Below, piece by piece: positions 8,435 through 16,181 of a stretch of DNA of 32,107 bases. Source of the DNA: Chloroflexota bacterium (lineage in GTDB: Bacteria; Chloroflexota; Dehalococcoidia; JACPEP01); the NCBI GenBank assembly GCA_016183425.1, contig JACPEP010000043.1, positions 1 through 32,107 of the forward strand, written 5' to 3'. The notes beneath the pieces are model-generated. The model made no database searches, had not been told where the DNA came from, and was given only the letters and a program-made list of their open reading frames with translations. Both the position numbers and the translations under genes were made by a program. Numbering within the stretch: the first letter of the stretch is position 1; each line of letters opens with the position of its first letter.

Positions 8435-9841
8435 ATGCCTGAATGGGAAACAACAGCCAAATGGATGGGCGACCTTATTGCCAGCATAGGGGCTGCCCCG
8501 TTGTGGGCTTTCGCCATAGGGGTTGCCACCTTGATTGCTTTAGTTTTGGCAGTTGTGGCCCTGCGAAAGCCAGCCTTTCCCCCAGAAGAGCGCCAGCGGA
8601 TAGCCGACCAGGTGACGGAGCAGGTGGTGGCGGGGGTCAAGGAGGTTTTCAACCACTACCGGGCAGTCCCTTCCGACGAGAGGCTGCGCCGCCTGGCGGC
8701 GGAGGAGGGGCGGCGGGAGAACCTGGCCCAGGCGGTGGCCCTGGCCAGGGAGGACAAACACGAGGAAGCCATCCGGCACCTGGAGGCGTGCCTGGGGCCG
8801 GGGGTGGGCGCGGCCGACAGAGCCTCTATCTACCTCCTCATCGGGAATGCTTACCTAAACATCAGTCAACTCGTCCAGGCCGAGGCCGCCTATCGGAGCT
8901 CTCTAGCCGCCGCCGGGGGCATGGCCGAAGGGCAAGATAAGAAGCAGGCGACGGCCGCCGCCCTGGGCAACCTGGGGCTAGTCTATGCCGATAAGGGGGA
9001 GCTGGACAAAGCGGCGGACTACCATGAGCAGGCCCTGGAGATAGCCCGGGAGATAGGCTACCGCCTGGGGGAAGCCGCTGACCTGGGCAACCTGGGGATT
9101 GTCTACACCCAGAAGGGGGAGCTGGACAAAGCGGCGGACTACCACGACCAGGCCCTGAGAATTGACCGGGAGATAGGTAACCGCCAGGGAGAAGCTATCC
9201 GGCTGGGAAATCTAGGGGTCATCTACTCTCAGAAGGGAGAGTTTGAGCGGGCTGCCGAGCACCACCAGGAGGCCCTGAAAATCTACCGGGCGATAGGCAA
9301 CCGCCTGGGGGAAGCTAGCCAAATGGGAAATCTAGGGAGTGTCTACTTCAAGAAGGAGGAGCTGGACAAGGCGGCAGAGCACCATCAGGAGGCACTAGAA
9401 ATCCACCAGGAAATAGGCCACCGCCTAGGGGAAGCCCTGGACCTGGGTAACCTGGGGCTGGTCTACCTGAATAAGGGTGAGCTGAACAGGGCGGCGGAGC
9501 ACCATGAGCAGGCCCTGAAGATCCACCGAGAGATCGGCCACCGCCTGGGGGAAGCCCAGAACCTGGGCAACCTGGGGCTGGTCTACCAGAATAAGGGGGA
9601 GCTGGACAGGGCGGCGGAGCACCATGAGCAGGCCCTGAAGATCCACCGAGAGATCGGCCACCGCCTGGGGGAAGCCAACCAACTGGGCAACCTGGGGCTG
9701 GTCTACCGCCAGCAGGGGGAGCTGGACAAAGCTTTGAAGCATCTGCAACAGGCGCTATCCCTCTTCCAGGCCATCGGGGCGCCGCGGGAAATAGCCCAGA
9801 TGGAACGGGCCATCGCTGAGGTGAGTAAGGTTAAGGGTTAA
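8435..9841 (+). CDS. Membrane-anchored tetratricopeptide-repeat protein
   Basis: A 468-residue protein with one N-terminal transmembrane helix (about 17-43), a charged helical linker, two diverged TPR-like helices pairs, then seven consecutive 40-residue TPRs (8960-9799), each opening with LGNLG or similar and containing GELDKAADYHEQAL-type and REIGHRLGEA-type helices. These long 40-residue repeats resemble those of kinesin light chain and of signalling ATPases, and normally serve as protein-binding scaffolds. The last 13 residues close the array. The repeats are exactly 120 bases long and some are almost identical at the DNA level. Partner proteins are unknown. The gene abuts serS by 10 bases, and its stop is one base before a truncated copy of the DUF1786 start. 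Confidence 0.85.
   Translation: MPEWETTAKWMGDLIASIGAAPLWAFAIGVATLIALVLAVVALRKPAFPPEERQRIADQVTEQVVAGVKEVFNHYRAVPSDERLRRLAAEEGRRENLAQAVALAREDKHEEAIRHLEACLGPGVGAADRASIYLLIGNAYLNISQLVQAEAAYRSSLAAAGGMAEGQDKKQATAAALGNLGLVYADKGELDKAADYHEQALEIAREIGYRLGEAADLGNLGIVYTQKGELDKAADYHDQALRIDREIGNRQGEAIRLGNLGVIYSQKGEFERAAEHHQEALKIYRAIGNRLGEASQMGNLGSVYFKKEELDKAAEHHQEALEIHQEIGHRLGEALDLGNLGLVYLNKGELNRAAEHHEQALKIHREIGHRLGEAQNLGNLGLVYQNKGELDRAAEHHEQALKIHREIGHRLGEANQLGNLGLVYRQQGELDKALKHLQQALSLFQAIGAPREIAQMERAIAEVSKVKG
8960..9799 (+). repeat. Seven in-frame 120-bp tandem repeats (TPR units)
   Basis: Seven units of exactly 120 bases encode the 40-residue TPRs. Units five and six share an identical stretch of more than 60 bases (9490-9555 versus 9610-9675), which indicates recent internal duplication or gene conversion. 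The number of units is likely to vary between strains. Confidence 0.85.
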
Positions 9842-9842
9842 G

Positions 9843-9893
9843 ATGCGCCTCCTCGCCCTGGACATGGGCACCGGCACCCAGGACACCACGTAG
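9843..9893 (+). pseudogene. Truncated 5' copy of the DUF1786 gene
   Basis: One base after the TPR stop, ATG 9843 opens a 16-codon frame reading MRLLALDMGTGTQDTT and then TAG. This matches the start of the intact gene at 10768 (MKILALDIGTGTQDIL). The DNA of 9843-9885 and 10768-10810 agrees at 38 of 43 positions, with one mismatch in the last 34. The copy ends where a palindromic repeat begins at 9890. It looks like the original gene start, left behind when the repeat and the toxin-antitoxin module arrived, or a remnant of a lost paralogue. Confidence 0.75.
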
Positions 9894-9940
9894 TCGGGGT
9901 CGTCCCGGACCCCGACCGTCGGAATCAGTGGCTGCCAAAC
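9890..9940. repeat. Palindromic dispersed repeat, short copy
   Basis: It starts GTAGTCGGGGTCGTCCC and contains the hairpin GTCGGGGTC/GACCCCGAC, followed by CCCGACCGTCGG. The start (15 of 16 bases) and the 12-base CCCGACCGTCGG are shared with the longer element at 24430-24511, so this looks like an internally deleted member of the same family. Confidence 0.65.
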
Positions 9941-9958
9941 GTCCCTCCTCCTCACCCC

Positions 9959-9987
9959 TTGACCGGGCAAGGCTATGCGCTTATAAT
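9959..9987 (+). promoter_or_regulatory. Sigma70-type promoter of the HTH-PIN module
   Basis: TTGACC (9959-9964), a 17-base spacer and TATAAT (9982-9987). The match to consensus is 11 of 12 bases and the spacing is ideal. It drives the antitoxin-toxin pair starting at 10020. Confidence 0.75.
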
Positions 9988-9988
9988 A

Positions 9989-10004
9989 GTGTAGATTACT
10001 ACAC
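9989..10004. promoter_or_regulatory. Palindromic operator candidate GTGTAG-N4-CTACAC
   Basis: A perfect 6+6 base inverted repeat with a four-base centre begins two bases after the -10 box, over the expected transcription start. Its position suits autorepression by the HTH antitoxin encoded just downstream. Confidence 0.6.
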
Positions 10005-10019
10005 CGTAAGAGACCTATC

Positions 10020-10322
10020 ATGGTAGACATCAACAATCTGGTCAGCGTCCGAGAGGCGGCCCGCCTCTGCAACTGCACCGCCGAGACGGTGCGGCGCTGG
10101 ATCTGGGCCGGAAAGCTGCCCGCCACCAAGCTGGGCAACCAGCTTTTCGTAAAGGGGAGCGATCTGGCCCGTTTGGTCGGCGGCGGCAAAAGAGGCGACG
10201 GTGTCGCCCGCCTAGCGGCGCTGGATGAGGCCAGGGCGGTGCGGGAGGGCATCCGCTATCGCATCGGGGGCAACCTGGACGTCCTGGAAGCCATAGAGCG
10301 CTCCCGAGAGTCCCACCCCTAA
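10020..10322 (+). CDS. Helix-turn-helix (excisionase/MerR-like) antitoxin
   Basis: A 100-residue protein. Residues 8-48 (VSVREAARLCNCTAETVRRW, then IWAGKLPATKLGNQLFV) form the winged HTH typical of excisionase-family and MerR-like DNA-binding domains. The remaining half is helical and charged, and would contact the toxin. Its TAA overlaps the ATG of the PIN gene (TAATG), which implies translational coupling as in toxin-antitoxin operons. The promoter and a palindrome at 9959-10004 suggest autoregulation. The role as an antitoxin is inferred from the partner gene. Confidence 0.8.
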   Translation: MVDINNLVSVREAARLCNCTAETVRRWIWAGKLPATKLGNQLFVKGSDLARLVGGGKRGDGVARLAALDEARAVREGIRYRIGGNLDVLEAIERSRESHP

Positions 10323-10771
10323 TGGCAGGCCAGGTTTGTGTGGATGCCAGTCTGGCTCTAATGCTCCTTCTGCCCCACGACCTCACGCCCCAGGCCGATG
10401 CCCTGTGGCAATCCTGGGCAGCGGATGATACCAACACCGTAAGCCCTCCTCTCTTCTTCGCCGAGGTAACCTCGGTGCTGCGGGAGTGCGTTTACATCGG
10501 GCGCCTGGGTGCGGAGGAGGGTAAGAGCGCCTTCTCCGCCTTCATGAACTTGGGCATCAGAGGTATTCATCCTGCCCACTTGCAGGCCCGAGCCTGGCGT
10601 CTGGCAAAAGAGCATAATCGGCCCCGGGCATACGATGCCCAATATCTAGCCCTGGCCGACCTCCTGGGCTGTGAGCTGTGGACAGGGGATCGTCGCCTGG
10701 TCAATGCCCTTCACCTTCCTTGGGTAAAGTGGGTCGGCGACTTTTCCCCACGAAGGAATGATGCCCCATGA
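10322..10771 (+). CDS. PIN-domain (VapC-like) toxin ribonuclease
   Basis: A 149-residue PIN domain protein. The acidic residues that hold Mg/Mn are all present: D8 (CVDASLAL), E48 (FFAEVTSVLRE), D105 (RAYDAQYLALAD, with D113) and D123 (LWTGDRRL). Such toxins cut RNA, often tRNA or rRNA, when freed from the antitoxin. It overlaps the HTH gene by one base and the following DUF1786 gene by four (ATGA), so it sits inside a translationally coupled string. The cellular target cannot be read from sequence. Confidence 0.85.
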   Translation: MAGQVCVDASLALMLLLPHDLTPQADALWQSWAADDTNTVSPPLFFAEVTSVLRECVYIGRLGAEEGKSAFSAFMNLGIRGIHPAHLQARAWRLAKEHNRPRAYDAQYLALADLLGCELWTGDRRLVNALHLPWVKWVGDFSPRRNDAP

Positions 10772-11853
10772 AAATCCTCGCCCTGGACATCGGCACCGGC
10801 ACCCAGGACATTCTCCTTCTGGACACAACCCGAACGGTGGAGAACGCCTTCAAGATGGTGATGCCCGCCCCCACCGCCATGGCCGCCCAGAAAATAGAGG
10901 CGGCTACCCGGCGCCGTCAGAGCCTCCTCCTCACCGGGGTGACCATGGGCGGCGGCCCCTGCGGCTGGGCATTGCGAAAGCACCTGGAGGCCGGCCTCCA
11001 GGCCTACGCCACCCCCGACGCCGCCCGTACCTTCGATGACGACCTGGAGCGGGTTCAAAACTGGGGGATGGTCATCGTCTCCTCTGACGAGGCAGCCGGG
11101 ATGAAGCGGGTGGCCCGGGTAAAGCTGGCCGATTTGGATTGGGATGCCTTGAGCCACGCCTTCCAGGCCTTCGGCCTGGAGCTCCAGGTGGAGGGGGCGG
11201 CGGTGGCGGTGCTGGATCACGGCGCGGCGACCCCCGGCGTCAGCGACCGCCTTTTCCGCTTCCAGCACCTGCGCCGGGTGGTGGAGGCGAAAAACCAGCT
11301 CACCGCCTTCGCCTATTTTTCTCCCGAAGTTCCCGAATACCTGACCCGCTTGAGAGCGGTGGCCGAGAGTGCGACAATAGATGCCCCCCTCCTCCTCATG
11401 GACACCGGCCCCGCCGCTGCCCTGGGAGCCCTGGAGGATAAAAGGGTGGCCTCGCAAGGGGAAGTAATCGTCCTCAACCTGGGCAACATGCACACCCTGG
11501 CCTTCCACCTCCAGGGACATGCCATCCAGGGCCTCTTCGAGCACCACACCGGCCTGATGAGCACGGAGAAGCTGGACACCTTACTTCAGAAACTGGTGGC
11601 GGGCACGCTAACCCAGGACCAGGTCTTCAACGACGGTGGCCATGGCTGCTTCATCGTTAGTGGAAACAGCTCTATGCCCCTTATCGGCGTAACCGGGCCT
11701 CGCCGTGGCATTATGTCCCCATCGAGCCTGAAGCCGTACTTCGCCGTTCCCCACGGGGACATGATGCTCTCGGGGTGCTTCGGCCTGGTGCGCGCCTTCG
11801 CCGAAAAAATGCCCCAGTGGCGGGAGGAGATCGAGGCCGCCCTGGGTAGTTGA
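10768..11853 (+). CDS. DUF1786 family protein (ASKHA-like fold suspected)
   Basis: A 361-residue protein of the DUF1786 family, whose members are sometimes labelled as related to pyruvate-formate-lyase activation, without experimental support known to me. Residues 4-13 (LALDIGTGTQD) look like the phosphate-1 loop of actin/sugar-kinase (ASKHA) ATPases. A second glycine-rich strand (VIVLNLGNMHTLAF) and MDTGPAAALGAL are in keeping with that fold. A short motif MGGGPCGWAL is conserved in appearance. No CxxxCxxC radical-SAM motif is present, so it is not itself an activase. It overlaps the PIN stop by four bases. A truncated copy of its start lies at 9843, so its original position was probably directly behind the TPR gene. 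Confidence 0.75.
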   Translation: MKILALDIGTGTQDILLLDTTRTVENAFKMVMPAPTAMAAQKIEAATRRRQSLLLTGVTMGGGPCGWALRKHLEAGLQAYATPDAARTFDDDLERVQNWGMVIVSSDEAAGMKRVARVKLADLDWDALSHAFQAFGLELQVEGAAVAVLDHGAATPGVSDRLFRFQHLRRVVEAKNQLTAFAYFSPEVPEYLTRLRAVAESATIDAPLLLMDTGPAAALGALEDKRVASQGEVIVLNLGNMHTLAFHLQGHAIQGLFEHHTGLMSTEKLDTLLQKLVAGTLTQDQVFNDGGHGCFIVSGNSSMPLIGVTGPRRGIMSPSSLKPYFAVPHGDMMLSGCFGLVRAFAEKMPQWREEIEAALGS

Positions 11854-11902
11854 CGAGGAAGGGTTATTTGTGGTAAAGCCAGAAGGCAGAGGTGATGCCA
11901 CC

Positions 11903-13138
11903 ATGAGTCAGAGCGCCCTTTCCGACCTGAAGGTAGTGGAGTACGGACAGTTCATCTCCGCCCCCTACTGCGCCAAGCGGCTGGCGAGCCTGGGGGCGGA
12001 GGTGGTCAAGGTGGAGCCGCCGGGGGTGGGGGATATGGCCCGCCGGATGGGGCCTTTCCGGGATGATATTCCCCATCCTGAGAGGAGCGGCCTCTTTCTC
12101 TACCTCAACATGAACAAGCTAGGCACTACCCTGGACGTGGCCAACCCCCGGGGCAAGAAGATATTCCTTGCCCTGATCAAAGATGCCGACATCCTGGTGG
12201 AGAACAACCCCCCTCAGAGGATGGAGGAGCTGGGCTTGGACTATCCCCACTTACGGGAGGCCAATCCACGAATCATCATGACCTCCATCACCCCCTTCGG
12301 GCAGACGGGGCCTTATCGGGACTACAAAGGCAACGACCTCATCGCCTTCCACACCAGCGGCATGGCCTACGATACCCGAGGGCCGGTGGCCGACCCCAAT
12401 GCCATACCCCCCATCAAAGCCGGGGGACGTCAGGCAGACTATACAGGAGGGGTGCTGGGGGCAGCCGCCACCATGTCCGCCCTCTTCTACCGCCACCTGA
12501 CAGACGAAGGGCAGCACGTGGACGTATCCCAGCAGGAAGCCCTGGCCATCTTCCTTCGAGCGGGGATATTATCCTATACCGGCTACGACCCATCGCACAT
12601 CCGCCGCCCCCTGCCCAAAGGGCCCCAGCCCATCGGCGGCTTCCTCCCCTATACCCCCTTACCCTGCAAAGACGGCATGATCTGCTTCCAATCCATCGAA
12701 GAGTACCAGTGGTGGAACTTTGTCGAAATCATGGGCAATCCCGAGTGGGCCGCCGACGAGCGCTTTGTGGATAATACCACCCGCCGCGATAACATGGACG
12801 CCCTTTACCCCCTCCTGGCCCAGTGGACAATGCAGCACACCAGAGAGGAAATCTACCATGCCGCCCAGGCCAACCACTGCACCGTCTTTCCGGTGAATAC
12901 GGTGGAGGACTTGTTCAAGGCCCGCCAGCTTCAGGAGCGGGAGTTCTTTGTGGAGCTAGAGCACCCAGAGGCAGGCCCACTCCGCTACCCGGGAGCGCCC
13001 TACAAGCTCTCTGAAACCCCAGCCCAGATAAACAGTGCCGCCCCCCTCCTGGGCCAGCACAACGAAGAGATTCTGTGCCAACGTCTGGGTTACTCCCCAG
13101 AGGAGTTGGCGATTATGCACCAGATGAGGATAATCTAG
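11903..13138 (+). CDS. Class III (CaiB/BaiF) CoA-transferase
   Basis: A 411-residue family III CoA-transferase, which moves CoA between carboxylic acids through an enzyme-bound anhydride on an aspartate. The opening LKVVEYGQFISAPYCAKRLA and the phrase GAEVVKVEPPG are family hallmarks. The likely catalytic Asp is D179 (QADYTGG), close to the Asp169 position of formyl-CoA transferase, followed by GQHVDVSQQEA. ATG 11903 has GAGGTGA upstream; an in-frame GTG at 11870 would add 11 residues. It is 20 bases ahead of a second member of the family. The substrate cannot be deduced. Confidence 0.88.
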   Translation: MSQSALSDLKVVEYGQFISAPYCAKRLASLGAEVVKVEPPGVGDMARRMGPFRDDIPHPERSGLFLYLNMNKLGTTLDVANPRGKKIFLALIKDADILVENNPPQRMEELGLDYPHLREANPRIIMTSITPFGQTGPYRDYKGNDLIAFHTSGMAYDTRGPVADPNAIPPIKAGGRQADYTGGVLGAAATMSALFYRHLTDEGQHVDVSQQEALAIFLRAGILSYTGYDPSHIRRPLPKGPQPIGGFLPYTPLPCKDGMICFQSIEEYQWWNFVEIMGNPEWAADERFVDNTTRRDNMDALYPLLAQWTMQHTREEIYHAAQANHCTVFPVNTVEDLFKARQLQEREFFVELEHPEAGPLRYPGAPYKLSETPAQINSAAPLLGQHNEEILCQRLGYSPEELAIMHQMRII

Positions 13139-13158
13139 ACCGACATCCAGGAGATGCC

Positions 13159-14373
13159 ATGAAACCCCTTCCCTTCAGCAATATAAGAGTGGCCGACTTT
13201 AGCTGGGTCTATGCCGGGCCCCTATGCACCCAGTGGCTGGCGGAGCTCGGAGCGGAGGTCATCAAAGTCGAGAGCAACCACCACACCGACGCCTCCCGCC
13301 GTCTGGCCCCCCATCACGGCGGCGTCTTCGGCCTGAACCGCAGCGCTCAGTTCAACAGCCTCAATTGCAGCAAGAAGTCCATTACCATCAACATGAGCAA
13401 GCCCCGGGGCCGGGAGCTGGCCAAGGAGCTTATCAAAAACAGCGATGTGGTGGTGGAAAACTTCGCCGCCGGAGTCATGGAACGCCTGGGTCTAGGGTAT
13501 GAAACCCTGAAAGAGCTGAAACCAGATATCGTGATGCTGTCCCTCTCCGGCCTGGGCAAAACGGGGCCGGAGCGCTCCTATGTCGCCTGGGGCCCCGTTC
13601 TCACCGGATTCACCGGCCTTACCTCCCTTACCGGCTTTCCCGATGGGCGGTTGTGGGGAGTGGGGGGCACCTGGGTTGACCATCTGTGCGCCATGACCGC
13701 CGCCTTCTGTCTCTCGGCAGCCCTTCACCATCGACGACGCACCGGGCAGGGGCAGTACATTGACGTCTCCATGCTGGAGAATACCGTAGCCCAATTAGGA
13801 GAGGCTACCATGGACTTCTCCCTGAATGGTCGGGTGAGGGGGCCGCTGGGCAACTGGGACGACATCCAAGCGCCCCACAACTGTTATCCCTGTCGGGAAG
13901 ATGACACCTGGGTGGTGTTGGCTGTGGCCGACGACCGGGAGTGGCGCGCCCTGTGCCAGGTAATGGGCGATCCGCCCTGGACAAAGGAAGAGCGTTTCGC
14001 CGATAGCTACCGAAGGTGGCAGAATCGGGAGGCTCTGGACCAACTTATGGCAACCTGGACCAGACAGCACACGCCTCAGGAGGTAACGGAGCTCCTTCAA
14101 AAGGCCGGGGTCGCCGCGGGTCCGTCTCACAACGTTCCCGGTCTGGTAGAAGACCCCCATCTCAACCAGCGGGGTTTTTTCGTAGAAGTGGTTCACCCCG
14201 AGGTAGGGCCACAGCGCATGGCGGGCCTGCCCTGGAAGCTGAGCGCCTGCCCGGAGCCCAACTATCAACCACCGCCTTTGCTGGGCCAGGACAACTACCA
14301 GGTCTTTTGCCAGCTTCTGGGACTCCCCGAGACGGAATTTGCCCAGTTGGTGGCCGACGAGGTGATTTTTTGA
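13159..14373 (+). CDS. Class III (CaiB/BaiF) CoA-transferase, second copy
   Basis: A 404-residue paralogue of the preceding gene but clearly diverged, so not a recent duplicate. It shows IRVADFSWVYAGPLCTQWLA, GAEVIKVES, catalytic Asp candidate D174 (TWVDHL) and RTGQGQYIDVSMLE. AGGAGAT precedes ATG 13159, which is preferred over an upstream start that would overlap the first gene. Two dissimilar class III subunits side by side occur in heteromeric enzymes such as benzylsuccinate CoA-transferase (BbsEF) and Chloroflexus succinyl-CoA:malate CoA-transferase (SmtAB). A heteromer is therefore plausible here, though unproven. Confidence 0.88.
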   Translation: MKPLPFSNIRVADFSWVYAGPLCTQWLAELGAEVIKVESNHHTDASRRLAPHHGGVFGLNRSAQFNSLNCSKKSITINMSKPRGRELAKELIKNSDVVVENFAAGVMERLGLGYETLKELKPDIVMLSLSGLGKTGPERSYVAWGPVLTGFTGLTSLTGFPDGRLWGVGGTWVDHLCAMTAAFCLSAALHHRRRTGQGQYIDVSMLENTVAQLGEATMDFSLNGRVRGPLGNWDDIQAPHNCYPCREDDTWVVLAVADDREWRALCQVMGDPPWTKEERFADSYRRWQNREALDQLMATWTRQHTPQEVTELLQKAGVAAGPSHNVPGLVEDPHLNQRGFFVEVVHPEVGPQRMAGLPWKLSACPEPNYQPPPLLGQDNYQVFCQLLGLPETEFAQLVADEVIF

Positions 14374-14453
14374 CCATCCACCAAGCTGGGAGCCTCGGCT
14401 TATTGGCATACCAGAGCCTGTATGAATAATTTCACTATCCCTCCCAAATCCCC

Positions 14454-14482
14454 TTGTCCATGCCACTGTCAGGTGATATACT
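14454..14482 (+). promoter_or_regulatory. Putative promoter of the LysM lipoprotein gene
   Basis: TTGTCC (14454-14459), 17 bases, TATACT (14477-14482). The -10 and spacing are good and the -35 moderate. AGGAGG is then found eight bases before ATG 14524. Confidence 0.5.
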
Positions 14483-14523
14483 AGGCCAAGTTTTACTACC
14501 AAAAAGCTGAAACAGGAGGGCAT

Positions 14524-16131
14524 ATGAAAACCAGAGGCATGGGGCTATGGGCGCTCATCTTAAGCATCGGGCTCACCATGGGCTGCGGCCTTCTGGGTGG
14601 GCAATCGCCCTCCCCCACCGCTACCCCCCTCGCCAAAACGACGCCCACCGTCGCCGTCACTCCCACGCCTCCACCACCCCTCCCCACCACCACCGTTGCC
14701 AGGCCCACGGCCACCACCCCACCAGCCCCTACTGTTACACCAACCAGAGTTGCCACACCCACCCCTACCAACACTCCCCAGGGGCAAATATACATCGTTA
14801 AGCCAGGAGACACCCTCTACAGCATCTCCGTAAGGTTCGGGGTGACCGTGAACCAGATAGCGACAGCCAATGGCATCACCGATCCCAGCAAAATCTCCGT
14901 GGGCCAACAGTTGTTCATTCCCACCCTTAACACGCCAATACCGGAGGCGCCCACCCCTACCCCCAGCCCGATGCCGCCGGCCACCGCCACCACCACACCG
15001 GGAACCACCCCCACGGCGGCAATCCCCACCCCCACCCCAGGAACATCGCCGACACCGGAACCCACCTCCACCCCCATCCCCACCCCAACCCATCCCCCCT
15101 ACATCGGAGCTGTGGGCTATGGTATGCAAATAGAGCCGGGCAATAACATGCCTCTCGCTCTTAACATGTTGACTGCCGCTGGCTTCGGCTGGACAAAAGT
15201 ACAGCTCCGCTGGGAAGAGCTAGAGCCCTCCAAAGGAAATATACAGTGGGGCCTCATTGACTCTGTGGTCAATGCCGCCCAGGCGCGCGGGGTTAATCTC
15301 CTCCTCAGCATCGTCACCGCCCCCCGCTGGTCGCGACCCGGCAACACCGATTTCTCGGTTCCCGGCCCACCGGCCAACCCCCAGGATTACGCCGACTTCG
15401 TCAGAGCCATCGCCACTCGCCATAAGGGAAAAGTGATGGCCTACGAAATCTGGAACGAGCAAAACCTGTGGTATGAGTGGGGGGGGCGGGGAGGCAGGCT
15501 CAACGCTACCGAATACGTGGCCTTGCTCAGGGCTGCCTATCAGGCCATAAAGTCCGTTGACCCCGGCGCCACCGTTCTTTCCGGGGCCCTTACCCCCACT
15601 GGCATAAACGACGGCGACATCGCCTACGACGACGTCGAGTACCTGAAGATGATGTACAACGCCGGCATGAAAGACTACAACGATGCCGTGGCTGCCCACC
15701 CCAGCGGTTACAACAACCCCCCCGACGACGATCCCTTCAATAAAACTACCAGCACGACGACCTTCAAGGGCCACTGGAGTTTCTACTTCCGCCGCTTTGA
15801 GCAGCTCCACCAGGTGATGGAGAGCTACGGCGATGGAGACAAGAAGCTATGGTTTACTGAGTTCGGATGGGCCTCCTCCTACCCGGACCCTGCCCCTAGT
15901 GGCTATGAGTACGCGGGCGATAACACACCGGCGATGCAGGCGGCCAACCTGGTACGAGCTTTCGAAATTGCCCGGGCCAAGGGTTACGTAGGGGTGATGT
16001 TCGTGTGGAATCTGAACTTCGCCCCTATAGCCGAGGCCACCGACACCTACGCCAAGAAAGCCTTCAGCATCATCAATCGGGATTGGACGGCCCGGCCAGC
16101 CTACAACGCCCTGGCCGCCATGCCCAAATAG
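14524..16131 (+). CDS. LysM-containing, glycoside-hydrolase-like surface lipoprotein
   Basis: A 535-residue exported protein. The signal sequence ends in LTMGC, an imperfect lipobox that would make C21 the lipidated residue. A Pro/Thr-rich linker leads to one LysM domain (about 89-135, IYIVKPGDTLYSISVRFG), which binds peptidoglycan-type glycans. A second Pro/Thr linker is followed by a TIM-barrel domain of the clan A type (GH5/GH39-like): acid-base candidate E312 in IWNEQN and nucleophile candidate E446 in WFTEFGW. The domain layout suggests a wall-bound glycosidase. The substrate is unknown and the exact GH family is uncertain. It has its own promoter-like sequence and strong ribosome binding site. 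Confidence 0.8.
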   Translation: MKTRGMGLWALILSIGLTMGCGLLGGQSPSPTATPLAKTTPTVAVTPTPPPPLPTTTVARPTATTPPAPTVTPTRVATPTPTNTPQGQIYIVKPGDTLYSISVRFGVTVNQIATANGITDPSKISVGQQLFIPTLNTPIPEAPTPTPSPMPPATATTTPGTTPTAAIPTPTPGTSPTPEPTSTPIPTPTHPPYIGAVGYGMQIEPGNNMPLALNMLTAAGFGWTKVQLRWEELEPSKGNIQWGLIDSVVNAAQARGVNLLLSIVTAPRWSRPGNTDFSVPGPPANPQDYADFVRAIATRHKGKVMAYEIWNEQNLWYEWGGRGGRLNATEYVALLRAAYQAIKSVDPGATVLSGALTPTGINDGDIAYDDVEYLKMMYNAGMKDYNDAVAAHPSGYNNPPDDDPFNKTTSTTTFKGHWSFYFRRFEQLHQVMESYGDGDKKLWFTEFGWASSYPDPAPSGYEYAGDNTPAMQAANLVRAFEIARAKGYVGVMFVWNLNFAPIAEATDTYAKKAFSIINRDWTARPAYNALAAMPK

Positions 16132-16140
16132 AGCAAAATA

Positions 16141-16176
16141 AAGCCTTTCTCCCTTGACGCCAGGAGAGAAAGGCTT
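16141..16176. terminator. Hairpin AAGCCTTTCTC/GAGAAAGGCTT after the LysM gene
   Basis: A perfect 11-bp stem with a 14-base loop starts nine bases after the upstream stop. There is no clear U-tract, so it is an imperfect intrinsic terminator or an RNA-stabilising 3' hairpin. Its loop contains the -35 box of the next promoter. Confidence 0.55.
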
Positions 16177-16181
16177 ATAAT
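16154..16181 (+). promoter_or_regulatory. Sigma70-type promoter of rsmD-coaD
   Basis: TTGACG (16154-16159), 16 bases, TATAAT (16176-16181), giving a leader of about 115 bases. The leader holds an inverted pair CCTTCTC (16206-16212)/GAGAAGG (16227-16233), enclosed by GAGAGTATT (16184-16192)/AATACTCTC (16250-16258). Confidence 0.65.

Noticed and set aside
8960-9799. CRISPR-like periodicity
   Set aside because: The 120-bp period is continuous coding sequence for TPR units, without spacers.
10768-11853. Radical SAM pyruvate-formate-lyase activating enzyme
   Set aside because: That label is sometimes attached to DUF1786, but no CxxxCxxC cluster motif is present.
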